A stretch of 64,000 nt of DNA from Notospermus geniculatus (lineage: Eukaryota > Nemertea > Pilidiophora > Heteronemertea > Lineidae). The translations under genes were made by a program, and so were the position numbers. The notes beneath the pieces were generated by a model. The model was given only the letters and a program-made list of their open reading frames with translations, searched no databases and had not been told where the DNA came from. Positions 46,801 through 59,291 of the stretch are shown in pieces. Numbering within the stretch: position 1 is the stretch's first letter; each line of letters begins with the position of its first letter. The DNA lies in the NCBI GenBank assembly GCA_002633025.1, contig NMRB01000388.1:177944-241943 (forward strand), written 5' to 3'.

Positions 46801-48373
46801 GAGGCTGCATTGCAGCAATGGTATCTTCTCATTATGCCCTTTCCCAATTCTCCCTCCAAAGGTTCTTAGGGTTAGGGCCAGGGTAGCTTTTGAGCTCATA
46901 TCGGGGGTGATTTCAGGAAAAGGCAAATCATGGGAATGAATCCTCTAGCTCTAGCAAATGTCTGAATCACTGCTGACTGATAAGTTGCTGAGCTTCATCC
47001 GTTATTACCCCTTCATGATTAGACTCGAGGACATCCTGACATCGAGGATTTCATCCCCTATTACATGTAGGCGTACCTGGTAGGCCTATGGCAAAAGAAA
47101 ACCTCATCTCATCTTCTAGCAATTTGATTGAAACCACAAATATAGCAAACAAAACAAGCGATAACATCTCCATCATATTTCATTTCCTGACAACAATGAC
47201 ACAATCAGGGAAAGTGAATAGAACAGGATGATGTACCAGAACAATATCGATTAGGACTTCATGGAAAACGGACTCGTGAATATTCTGGTGGTAAATCTAT
47301 GGCCATAGAGGAATAAACCGAGTAATTACCTGATGTAAATGGCCTGTCTGATGACAGGGGAAGAGGATTAATTGGCAAATACTTGCCTATCAATCAATTG
47401 ATGCAATCGACATTGGATGACCTTCACCCTGGCCATTACCCAAAGCTGCTAGACCCACTCTTCCATCTGAAGGCCCATACTGAGCACGGCCATGAATGCA
47501 AATGTGACAAAACTTTTGTTCTTTCACTTTCAGTTTGCTACTCTGCTCATGGACATTGTTTTTTCCATGTATGTGGTCCGGTAATGGGCCCGAATCCATT
47601 TTACTGCCCCATCTCTTGATTTTTAAAGTTCACACTGTCTACAATTTACAGCAAAGTAACCCATCCATTCAACCACATCAACAGCCTGAAGATGGTCATA
47701 AACTACTACTCAACATGGCGGGCTATCTTATCCAAGTGTAGCGATAATCTCAAGATTTGCCAAGCGATGTACCCTGTCAATTTATTGAAGAGTAAATCAA
47801 TAAGAACACGCTGGACTACACCACACCAATATAAATGCTAATATCCTCAAGAGATGAAATTATCAACCCCTTGCTCAAGTAGACACCATGATGAGCTCAC
47901 CTGGCCGAGGCATGACCACACAGTGAAATTGACAGCCACCTTGGCATTTCTGGATTAGCTTTTTGACAGTCTGTCTGGAAACTTCAATGAGTGGAAATGG
48001 TCGTAAAACAGGAGGATTACCCATTCCCACTTCAGTCATGTCAATGACATGAACGCATATCTCTCAATTTCCAATTTGTCTGACATGAATGCACCTTCCC
48101 AGTGACTAAGTTACGTTTTGTCTTCTTTATCTGCCAGTACATGTCTGACTTAATGTTGCACAAAGATGCAAGCAAGTGGGCACAGCCACAGGAACTTGCT
48201 TACTGGGCTGACAGAGTCCTTACCCCTTGGTTTTAGGCTAGCATCTTGCTCTGCATCAGGGTAAGCCTGCTTGTCATATGAGCATTATGCTGATGACGGC
48301 ACACTGGGTGTCAAGGCACCACCAGTCCTTTTGGTCCACTTTTCCTAAAATTGGGACATCTAGGTCTCGAGAG

Positions 48374-49133
48374 NNNNNNNNNNNNNNNNNNNNNNNNNNN
48401 NNNNNNNNNNNNNNNNNNNNNNNNNNNNNNNNNNNNNNNNNNNNNNNNNNNNNNNNNNNNNNNNNNNNNNNNNNNNNNNNNNNNNNNNNNNNNNNNNNNN
48501 NNNNNNNNNNNNNNNNNNNNNNNNNNNNNNNNNNNNNNNNNNNNNNNNNNNNNNNNNNNNNNNNNNNNNNNNNNNNNNNNNNNNNNNNNNNNNNNNNNNN
48601 NNNNNNNNNNNNNNNNNNNNNNNNNNNNNNNNNNNNNNNNNNNNNNNNNNNNNNNNNNNNNNNNNNNNNNNNNNNNNNNNNNNNNNNNNNNNNNNNNNNN
48701 NNNNNNNNNNNNNNNNNNNNNNNNNNNNNNNNNNNNNNNNNNNNNNNNNNNNNNNNNNNNNNNNNNNNNNNNNNNNNNNNNNNNNNNNNNNNNNNNNNNN
48801 NNNNNNNNNNNNNNNNNNNNNNNNNNNNNNNNNNNNNNNNNNNNNNNNNNNNNNNNNNNNNNNNNNNNNNNNNNNNNNNNNNNNNNNNNNNNNNNNNNNN
48901 NNNNNNNNNNNNNNNNNNNNNNNNNNNNNNNNNNNNNNNNNNNNNNNNNNNNNNNNNNNNNNNNNNNNNNNNNNNNNNNNNNNNNNNNNNNNNNNNNNNN
49001 NNNNNNNNNNNNNNNNNNNNNNNNNNNNNNNNNNNNNNNNNNNNNNNNNNNNNNNNNNNNNNNNNNNNNNNNNNNNNNNNNNNNNNNNNNNNNNNNNNNN
49101 NNNNNNNNNNNNNNNNNNNNNNNNNNNNNNNNN
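48374..49133. other. Assembly gap of 760 N
   Basis: Undetermined bases separating the two copies of duplication C. Long open frames reported across it are artefacts of the N run. Confidence 0.99.
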
Positions 49134-52100
49134 TTTGTCCCCACACCCCCTGAAGGCCCGTAATTTGAACTTCAATGCCGAACATATACTTACTTCTTTC
49201 CGTTTTTCTCGGTGGGAAGGTCAGAGATTCATTATGACCCTAGCTGTGGGAAGTATTACGATGATATCTGTAACGAGAAAGTATGAATAAATGAAGAAAT
49301 TGTCCACATGTAGTGCAAGTGATTGTGACAGAAATGAGGACCAAAACGATATATTTTTGTCTGGAAATACGACCAGGGATTAGCGAGCTTTCTATGTGAC
49401 AAAAAGGTAGAGGTGCGAATAACCAAAGTATTTGGAGGAATGTTTAGGCCTACGAAGTAGCCTACTAGTAGAAGAGAACGACTGACTATCTTCAAATCTG
49501 ATGCCACCTAAGCCTTTTATAGACAAGGTAGGGAACTGTATTTCTAGATTCTGCCTATGTTTGACCAGATGATAAATCAGATTCATGTGTACATTTCATG
49601 TGCATACAACTGTACTACAATAATGTACAGTGCAAGTGCAACACTGGCAAGTTCAATGCCATGTTTCAATCAAGGAGCCTGAGCCACTCCAGGATGCCAG
49701 GTTCATCACCATCAAAATACCAGACTAACCTGGGTTGTCTATCTTCAGGCCTACTACATTAGGAATATGCACCAAACAATTAGGACAAAAGCCTCAAAAG
49801 CAGGCAAAACGAACAAACCTGGAATTCCCCAGCATCTTTCTTTGTTCTGAGGATGCACACACAGGTGAAGCTGTGTGGTGGAGCAGCTATTACACTGCAC
49901 TACCAGGGCTACCATTCTGACCTATTTCCAGCTGAAACATCAGTCTGACCTGGGGCTCAAGTTACAGAACGCTTTCTGGAGCTTGCTGATCGGACAAGAA
50001 GCCCCAGTCTGAAACCATCCTCCTCCTCCTTCACTAAAAAGGCCTATGATGCATGACAGCACAGGACTGGTATCATGTAAAGGGCTCTAAGTTTGAAAAA
50101 GATCTGGAGAACAGTACGATCACACAGGTCATGGACAACAGTTTTTGGATAACAGCCAAGAGCACTTCGATAATATCAATCATAGGCCTACTTGCTGGAC
50201 AATTAGTGTAGACCTTATCTCCTACAAAATTCACCACGACAAACCTTGCAATGTTCCCTATCCTGCAGAAAACACCATGAAATTTCCCTTTTTAAAATAC
50301 ACCATCATCAACAGAGATGTAACCGGACCGATATGAGGATGAAAACTAACAAGAATGGCCTGAACACGGATTCGCACTTACGACAGAAATCGGTGAATTT
50401 GCTTCAACAATGTTTACTTTCTCTTTTATTATCAGTCTGGAGTTTGTGCCTGCTTTCACTCTCTCAGCTGGGGACAGAAGTGCCACTGGGCCTGCAGCCA
50501 GACATGAATTGACACTTTCATTTCAAGAGCACTACTAAGCTGTATTTCATGAGACATGACAAGTTGACATCCTATACCTAAGTGTCACCTCAATATCACC
50601 ACTTTTTCTGACAAACAAGCTATATGCTACAATAGATAAGAAAAGAAACCAGGCCACAGGTCATGAGTAAAGTTCTCCATGGGCAAGTATGATTACTTCT
50701 GTTCTGTAATGAGATCATGTGAGGGATTTCATGCCTCAATCACAACATCCAAGGCAGGCAAAATGCCAGACTTTTTGTCATTTTAATTGGCAGGTTCTCG
50801 AGTGAAGTGAAATTAAAAGCCAACACAGAACTCACTGTTAATCATGTGAAACAGCTTTATCACTGTTTATATAAACTGAGGATGGAAGTGACATGTTGGT
50901 GCAGTGTTTGGACCAAGTATGAACCAAAGCGAAATGTGAATCATATGTCAGTGTTAGCCTCATCAGCGACTTCAACAGAATTGTCACCACCAGCGCAGTC
51001 ACAGCGTACTTATGAAACTAAATGACCAATCAGAATGTCCTCTGAAAGTTCAAAAATCTGCTGGACCGAATCTCTGAACACTGAAGTCTGGTTTGAACAA
51101 CAAAGAGCTCATAACGTTTCCTTCCCCAGAAGATCCAGCATCGTAATTCCACCCCGAAGAACCGCTAACAACTGCGGTCATGATAAGTGATGACACCACT
51201 GGGAAATTAACGCCATCAGATAGATAATTTCCCAAGAATATCACTAATATTTGTTGCCTTCAATCTGCTGTGAATGCAGTTAACACTGTGGTCATTTGCT
51301 ACACTAAGTGATCTCCTAAAATCTATAGATGAGGCAAGTTGTGACAAAAACGATAAGAGTGTAACTTGTGGTGGGTAGTGTCAAGAATAGGACTCTGACT
51401 CAGAGAATCATGTGTTCAATCTTCTTCCAAACAATCCTTGACTGAGGCTGCACTGCAGCAATGTATCTTCTCATTATGCCCTTTCCCAATTCCCCCTCCA
51501 AAGGTTCTTAGGGTTAGGGCCAGGGTAGCTTTTGAGCTCATATCGGGGGTGATTTCAGGAAAAGGCAAATCATGGGAATGAATCCTCTAGCTCTAGCAAA
51601 TGTCTGAATCACTGCTGACTGATAAGTTGCTGAGCTGCATCCGTTATTACCCCTTCATAATTAGACTCGAGGACATCCTGACATCGAGGATTTCATCCCC
51701 TATTACTTTCAGGCGTACCTGGTAGGCCTACGGCAAAAGAAAACCTCATCTCATCTTCTAGCAATTTGATTGAAACCACAAACATAGCAAACAAAACAAG
51801 CGATAACATCTCCATCATATTTCATTTCCTGACAACAATGACACAATCAGGGAAAGTGAATAGAACAGGATGATGTACCAGAACAATATCGATTAGGACT
51901 TCATGGAAAACGGACTCGTGAATATTCTGGTGGTAAATCTATGGCCATAGAGGAATGAACCGAGTAATTACCTGATGTAAATGGCCTGTCTGATGACAGG
52001 GGAAGAGGATTAATTGGCAAATACTTGCCTATCAATCAATTGATGCAATCGACATCGGATGACCTTGACCCTGGCCATTACCCAAAGGTGCTAGACCCAC

Positions 52101-52987
52101 TCTTCCATCTGAAGGCCCATGAACGTGAACGTGACAAAACTTTTGTTTATTTCAGTTGCCACACTGCTTACATGTATGAACAATGTTTTTCCATGTGCTC
52201 CGGAAATGGGCCCGAATCCATTTTACTGCCCCAACTCTTGATTTTTAAAGTTCACACTGTCTACAATCTACAGCAAAGTAACCCATCCATTCAACCACAT
52301 CAACAGCCTGAAGATGGTCATAAACTACTACTCAACATGGCGGGCTATCTTATCCAAGTGTAGCGATAATCTCAAGATTTGCCAAGCGATGTACCCTGTC
52401 AATTTATTGAAGAGTAAATCAATAAGAACACGCTGGACTACACCACACCAATATAAATGCTAATATCCTCAAGAGATGAAATTATCAACCCCTTGCTCAA
52501 GTAGACACCATGATGAGCTCACCTGGCCGAGGCATGACCACACAGTGAAATTGGCAGCCACCTTGGCATTTCTGGATTAGCTTTTTGACAGTCTGTCTGG
52601 ACACTTTAAAGAGTGGAAATGGTCGTAAAACAGGAGGATTACCCATTCCCACCTCAGTCATGTCAATGACATGAGGACATCTCTCATCCCAATTTGTCTG
52701 ACGTGAATGCACCATGCCTTCCTAGTGCTTTTCGTCTTCTTCACGAGCCAGTACATGTCTGACCTAATGATGCCCAAAGATGTAATCAAATGGACACAGC
52801 CACAGGAACTTGCTTACTGGGCTGACAGAGTCCTTACCCCTTGGTTTTAGGCTAGCATCTTGCTCTGCATCAGGGTAAGCCTGCTTGTCATATGAGCATT
52901 ACGCTGATGACGGCACACTGGGTGTCAAGGCACCACCAGTCCTTTTGGTCCACTTTTCCTAAAATTGGGACATCTAGGTCTCGAGAG
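49134..52987. repeat. Tandem duplication C, copy 2
   Basis: Begins immediately after the gap at TTTGTCCCC and ends at TCTCGAGAG, the word that precedes the gap in copy 1. It lacks the 240-bp DIRS fragment. Beyond 52987 the sequence becomes single copy. Confidence 0.9.
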
Positions 52988-55369
52988 CCAACAAAGCCAA
53001 GGCTGTAAGGAAAGGACAAAGCCTTGGACATCAAGTGAAATATCGTGGATAGGGCATTTGCAGACTACAACAAGCAAGATTTAGATAACAGCAGCAGTGC
53101 AGCCATCTATAGGACAATCCATTACACTGACAAATGATGCAGATTGTAGGAATGGATATGAAAGCTACTGAGCGGAGAGGAGTGTGGCCATCTATAGAAG
53201 AACAGTAGAACTGAATGTACAAGGCAGTATCACAGTAGACCTTTGAACCATGTCCGCAGCCTGGTTGCTGACTCTCATGTTGCCATCTACAATGCAATAA
53301 CAGAACTGCTCAGGAGCAGCGGTATTCATGAACTGAAGATTGGCTGAGGACAGAGACTGGCACCAGATAGAACAGAATGACAACAGAACTACTGATAAGT
53401 GATATCCTGAACTCTGCTGATAGAGAAAGATCGACCGATACCTCAGGTATTTATCTAACAATGACAGCAAATAACATGATCATAAAATGAGGTTTTCAAT
53501 GTTATCTCTTTCAGGTTATGATGGAACTGCAATTATGGCCATCATGAAGGCTGGAAGATGAAGAAAGGTAGGATGGCATGATCTCATTTTGTCAAATCAG
53601 CTTCGCATACCAAACTGGCAGCTGCCATACTGTACTTGGAAATGTTTAGTCAAAATGAATAATCAACCCACTTGAAACATCTGCTGGGGAATCATTTATG
53701 ACATGTTGTTGGCAAACATTGAAGTATTTTTATGACCCAGAGTTTGACCTGAATTTTGATAAATCCAAACAAGGCCAAAGTCGATTACCTATTTATATTG
53801 CGAACACTGTCAGGAGCAGCACAGGAGCACTTGACCCAGGCCCAGGGTCCAATTCATTTCATGGTTTGGTAGCTCTCTCTGAAATATTCTGCTGTCCGTC
53901 CTTAACCTGTTAGTCGGCTGAGGGTTCCAAGATGTCTCTTATCCAAGCGGCATCCAACAAATTGAGACAACCTACATGGCGACAATTCAGCCTTCAAAGC
54001 ATCATCTATTTTGTGCTGTCACAGACAATGGAACTACTTCAAAACCTACTGGGGCACGGGTTCAAAGTGTCTCGAGTGCCAGTGTCAAAACACCGATCTT
54101 TTTCAAGAAGTGGAGACAAACTGCTTCAGAAAAATTCAGCAGGCAGGATGCATTTTCAGAATCACCACGTTGCAGCATTTTAGCATATGAAGTACCGACG
54201 CATGCTGTGAGTGTGAGAGACACACATGGGACATGACAACACATGGTGTGTGTACTATGAAATAACTTTCACAAATTACTCTTTGTCTGATACACACTGA
54301 CTGGGGATTCTTTGTTGTGTTGCCCATTACAACACTTGTCAATTTGGACAACGTGCAGAAGTTTGAACTGCTGTCCTAGTCAAGTGATGCTCGAGGAGTG
54401 TGAGGGGTTAGTGGTTAACGTGGTTAAAAGGGAAATGGTATCACCTATGGTGAGATTTGTCATGGCAACCTGAATGGCCTCCAAATGTCATGAATGTCGG
54501 GGAGATATGGGGGAGGTTTACATTATTCAATGAGTCCCTTCATTATGAAAACTGCTCTGCATCAGTCAATAGTGCAGTCATTTATTATTCAATCAGGTTC
54601 CAGCCAGGCTACAAGATCACAATAGAAGTTATGTGAACATTGCATCAATTATTTAGCCCTAATATAATAATATTTGTTTGATACTAGTACAGGCAGCTAC
54701 ACTGTCTGACTCAACCAGAATCCTAATGTAATAACCCACAACACGTAGTCAGCATGTAGAAAGATGCTAACTTTATCCATCCATCCAATTCAGCACAATC
54801 ATTGAGGGGGTGAACAATGTATGATGCATGAATCAACCCAAGAAATGGTTTGGCTGCTGGGCCCTTGGCACTTTTCACACACCTCATGATGGCCATTTGT
54901 CTGAATGAACCCTATAATCCCCTGAAACCTTGCAGATGCAGATAGAATTGGAACTGTCATTCGTTGGGAAATAACTTCTACAGCCTAAATCTCGTCTGAC
55001 AATTCCATCAGACCCATCATTTTACCTGGGTGGCAAATTTTTTGTCCAGGTGGTAAAACGCTTTTATTGGCTAGGTTGGCTGCTAAGCAAAAACAGTATG
55101 CAGGGAACACTGCCTTTATTCAGAGACTGGATTATCCATGGTAACAAGATCCAGACATCCCCACAGGACCAAAGAAGTCTGCGTCATGAGACAACAGAGA
55201 TTAGCACTGGGATACTCCTTTGTCCCACACATCTCCTTTCATCTCTTTGTTCTTGACATGAAGCTGATGACTGAATGACACATCCTATAGCTTTGAATGA
55301 AGAGTAATCCGCATTGTCAGTGCTTTAGCGCTTTGTCAGTATGAGTACTGGACCTATAGACAAATTCCG
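52988..55369. other. No gene recognised
   Basis: Short frames on both strands only, including overlapping ones at 53932-54236. No splice-supported exon or known repeat stood out. Confidence 0.4.
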
Positions 55370-55574
55370 AGATCTGCGCACTTCCGCCGAAATCGTAAAC
55401 AGGACCTCGACCTGAAACCAGCTGATGTGACGCAATCCATGCTTCAGCAATGGTCGACTCTGACGCAACGTCGTCGAACTCACTGTCGTCACATGGTCGT
55501 GGGGTTCTCTGCATCACGTCATTCAGTTTCAGACCGAGGTTCTGTTTACGATTTCGGCGGAAGTGCGCAGATCT
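55370..55574. mobile_element. Foldback element with about 64-bp arms
   Basis: Left arm 55370-55433 and right arm 55511-55574 are inverted copies. The outer 33 bp (AGATCTGCGCACTTCCGCCG and onward) match perfectly, with more divergence toward the 77-bp loop. The whole is CpG-rich compared with its flanks. There is no coding capacity and no obvious target-site duplication. Confidence 0.75.
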
Positions 55575-56721
55575 TTCTCGTTTTCGTCAATTTGGGATTT
55601 GTATATTGGCTGCTAGCTTCTCTCACATCTTCATGCATTGGTTTTACCTTCATTTCCATTCAGTCTCTTTGACAATAGACATGATAGAGCTCTCACATTG
55701 CAACTCTTTGTGACTGTCATAATCACTGCAGTCATGGCAGTTACATCAACAGGATAAGAGCAGCCAGTAATAGGAAAGCCAAAGCCTGACTGGGATAATC
55801 CATTCAGTTTGTGATGTATACAATTACTGTCATGACTGTAGGCCAGTACTATTTGTAGGCCTATGTCATACTGTGGTACGGTACCAACTGAAGAGAGAAT
55901 GTTTCCATTCAGGACATCTGTTCTGAGGACCATTGGGTCAGTGCATGATGTTTAATTAATGCGACACTGCATTATCTGTACGAATTGTCTACAAAACTCA
56001 ATCAGTACCGGCACCGAGTTCACATCTTTGTTCCTTCCTGTTTCTAGTACATTCTGAACTGTGGTGTCCAACTCTTTGAAAGACGGACAGCAACAGACTG
56101 ACATTTATCACCAGACATAACTCTATCTTTATTACAGTTGTGTATAAGACAGAGTTATGTAAGGAAGATGGGGGAGGGGAAAGGAGTAGACCAGCAATGT
56201 TTATTCCCATGCTTGGAGTTGAATATGTTTCACATTGACACATTTGAAGGGGAATAGGCCCCTATGTAATTTTACATACAGATCACTAAAAGTAGGCCTA
56301 CTATACTGTACCGGTAGGCTTAGGTTGGTTCTTTCTTTAGGCCTACATAATTATTACATATACATGGTCATTACGCTCATACAAGCTCATTCGTGTACAC
56401 CTTCATTAGAGTATTATTCGAGGAAATTATATACCAGCACATAATTAAATGACACAAAATTACACTGTAATGTGCCATGGACACAGGGCCTGGGACATGT
56501 GGGAGAGCAACTCAACTCAGTGGTACTGATGTACTCAAACACATAAAAATACTTGGCACATCTCAGTGGCGGCGTTAACAATTTCACAGCCAGCTGCCTA
56601 AAATAGAAAGATGGATGAATAAAGAAGCTGAAAACAACCAAAACTTAGACCTAAAACCATCAGTAAAATCAGTACCGGTATCATCAATTGTGGTCAAAAC
56701 AGAAAATGGTCCTACAAAACA

Positions 56722-56762
56722 TACCGGTACCGGTACCAGTACAGGCTACCGGTAGCCTACTG
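56722..56762. repeat. (TACCGG)n short tandem and 16-bp palindrome
   Basis: ACCGGTACCGGTACC at 56723-56737 is followed by the perfect palindrome AGGCTACCGGTAGCCT at 56743-56758. Confidence 0.85.
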
Positions 56763-56921
56763 GTATAAAAAGAGGCCTATACATCCACCTTTTGGGTTCT
56801 GGAGCAAAAACTACTCCACTGATTTTGGTTTTTATAAAGGAAGTGGCTAATTGTTACGATGATGCTTATTTTTACGACGATGCTTTTTTGAGTTTTTAGG
56901 AATTTAGGATTACCGGTAGGG

Positions 56922-56957
56922 ATTAGGGTTTAGGGAGGGTTAGGGTTAGGGCTAGGG
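56922..56957. repeat. Interstitial telomere-like TTAGGG tract
   Basis: ATTAGGG, TTTAGGG, AGGG, TTAGGG, TTAGGG and CTAGGG follow one another: a short degenerate TTAGGG array. A smaller relative lies near 46866 (TTAGGGTTAGGG). Confidence 0.8.
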
Positions 56958-57634
56958 CCTATAGGCCTAGAGCAGCCGATAGGCCTAGCTGACAAAAAAG
57001 CTTTTTGTGCATTTCTTCATTTTTATAATTTTACATGCCGGAGCCCTAATTTAAAATTAATTTTAAAGGCCTAATAGGCTTGCAGGCTGACTCACTGGAT
57101 GGATCTTTTCATCAATCCATCATTCTCAATCTCATGTTCAAATGACACATGAATGACAGAGACTGGATGTAGTGTAGGCTATCCGTCCATACTACACACA
57201 CTGTGCTATGCTGTGTACAACACTCACCTGTCCTGTCCTCACATTTAAAACTTTCTGAGAATTTCTTTTCCAAAATGAACACTCACAAAGTTAATCCATG
57301 ATAACCTGACTATTTCCCAAGCATGTATACCTGTTCAACTGAGTCATCAATATATTGATTAGTATAAAATAGTTCCAGGATATGCTAATATTGCGCTAAA
57401 AGATCGTGTAATCACTAGCTTGGCCGGTATCCCATCTGGCCGACACTACACATTTACTACAGACTGGATAGGCAGTGCGTGTACTACAGTTTAGAGTGAG
57501 GGGCATGAAGGGCAAAACTAGGTCAGCGTATAAGAGCAGTGCAGAGGAGGAACACAAAGGGCTATTTTTCATTCTGTGTGTACTCAAGCATGTCAAGAGC
57601 AATGTGAGTTTCCCCCAAGAGGCCTACTGCTATT

Positions 57635-57670
57635 ATTCATTGAACAATAGCAATTCATTGAACAATAGCA
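57635..57670. repeat. Exact 18-bp tandem repeat, two copies
   Basis: ATTCATTGAACAATAGCA occurs twice in direct succession. Confidence 0.9.
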
Positions 57671-58249
57671 ACAGGATATTGTTCAAGGTTGGATTACTCC
57701 TATTCATTAAGAACAATAGGCATAAGCTGAAATAAGGCCATTGTTTTAGGTTGGATTAAACAAGGCCTAGGCTATTTGTGGGTCTTCTAATCTCAAGTGG
57801 AATTACATCAGACCCACCACTGTGGCAATATTCAACACATTATACCTATTCCATAACAACCTACTGATCGCATATGGCAGTTAGCAATGAAATAACCATA
57901 ATGTACAGTAGGCCTCTACTGTGGTCTTTTGATCCAAATGTGTCAATAAGTTTACCAGGCCTTTTGAACAATAATCTACCTATGTCTAGCCCCTTAGCAG
58001 TATACTGGTACCGGAACCCTATTCAGAAAATTTTAAATTTTATGAAAAATTTGCCTGTGTGAATCAGGCTTTATAAACCAATGTGTGTTCTATAAATTGA
58101 TTTTTGTCACGTCATTCATAGTTAAAATTGATTTGCGAACAAGTTTGTTTTTTTATATCACTGGAAATCAATCAAACACAGGTGCAGGCCTACTCACTAT
58201 TGTACTATTGTGGAATTGAGGAGGTTAGGCCAATGCTTAGTCTGCGAGT

Positions 58250-58275
58250 CCCCCCCCCACACACACACACACACC
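58250..58275. repeat. Poly-C plus (CA)n microsatellite
   Basis: Nine C followed by about eight CA units. Confidence 0.9.
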
Positions 58276-59037
58276 TCCATATTTTGTTTGAGTCCGTTCC
58301 ACACTGCATAAAATGGGCATGAATGAAGTTGATGTTTTTTTACCAATAAAGGTACGGGTATTATATCCCCACACATGCAGCCCATTCCGATTTGAATCCC
58401 TGGCTAGATTTTTGGCACAACAGAATAGGCTATAGTGAGAGGTTCGAAGCCCGATACAGTAGGCCTATAGATCCAACACCTTCATTCTTTATCTACCAAC
58501 CAAATATGAGTAAACAAGAATACAGGCTAATTGCCTTTTTGTTTACCAACAAACCCTTGCTAGGAAATCACACCCAGGTGCATCGTCAAACCCTAATTCT
58601 AAGTACAAACATCTCACTCATACTGCAAACCCTCACAGATTCAGTAAGTGTAGTTCCCATGAGGAACCTCCTTGGGGCAAAGGGCATTTGGAGGTAAGGG
58701 GACCATTTTGAAGGATCTGCCAAACGAGATCCACGATCTATTCATGGCAACTAACAGGACAATATCAAGAAATTCCTGCCGATCAGTCATGCGTCCCGTT
58801 GACAATAGAGGATGTCTGGGGGACAGTTGACTGTTCCTGACTGAATCTTCATTCCCTGTTTTCATGAAGAGTTTTACACCAACTACCCTGTAGTTTTGCC
58901 ATCAAATGTGAGTCACATTTTGCAGTTCTCAGCCAGAAATACGCAGGGAAATGATAGGGAACTGCAAACAATAATTACTGAACAATTTGTATTCCATTTC
59001 CATGTCTACACTCTATAGAATTGTGTGCTATTTTCAG

Positions 59038-59291
59038 GACACTTTGGTGCCACTCAAAATGCTGCCACAGACTCCAGTTCAGATACATTATATGCTATTC
59101 ATACAAATGACTCAATGTGGACAATTGGAGACAAAAAATTACCGCAAGAGAAAATGCAAACAGTAATTAATGAACAATTTCCATTGCATGAGCTAAATTT
59201 TGATGTAATGTTCTTGTATGTGATGCAAGTTAATAGATTGGTGGCCATCTCAGTTGAGAAGGGATGTTGCTGGAACCACCCTGTATTTTGA
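59038..59291 (+). CDS. Candidate exon or terminal exon, unknown gene
   Basis: A good acceptor (GTGTGCTATTTTCAG, ending at 59037) leads into a frame that stays open for about 84 codons to a TGA at 59289-59291. It begins in phase 1 and includes FGATQNAATDSSSDTLYA and WTIGDKKLPQEKMQTV. A possible internal donor, GAT|GTAATG, lies near 59202. About 200 bp upstream (58950-58995) a weak direct repeat of the CAAACAATAATTACTGAACA type is visible, so part of this frame may be repeat-derived. No homology recognised. Confidence 0.3.

Larger units (their letters stand above)
44239..48373. repeat. Tandem duplication C, copy 1
   Basis: Repeated at 49134-52987 with a few percent substitution and scattered indels, plus a 240-bp segment unique to this copy (45957-46196). 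Short open frames are numerous (for example 45046-45300, containing AYDALTAQDWYHVKGSKFE). In copy 2 they are disrupted by 1- and 2-base indels, so they do not appear to be under coding constraint. The copy ends exactly at the N gap. Confidence 0.9.
55850..58500. repeat. Region dense in AGGCCT/TAGGCCTA and ACCGGT palindromic words
   Basis: AGGCCTA-type words recur near 55857, 56296, 56339, 56775, 56960, 56980, 57068, 57620, 57763, 57909, 58186 and 58459. ACCGGT recurs near 56310, 56675, 56723-56737, 56747 and 56914. Most are palindromic. Between them the sequence is AT-rich and holds no recognised gene. Confidence 0.6.

Noticed and set aside
48274-49185. Several 270-303 codon open frames
   Set aside because: They consist almost entirely of undetermined residues across the 760-N gap.
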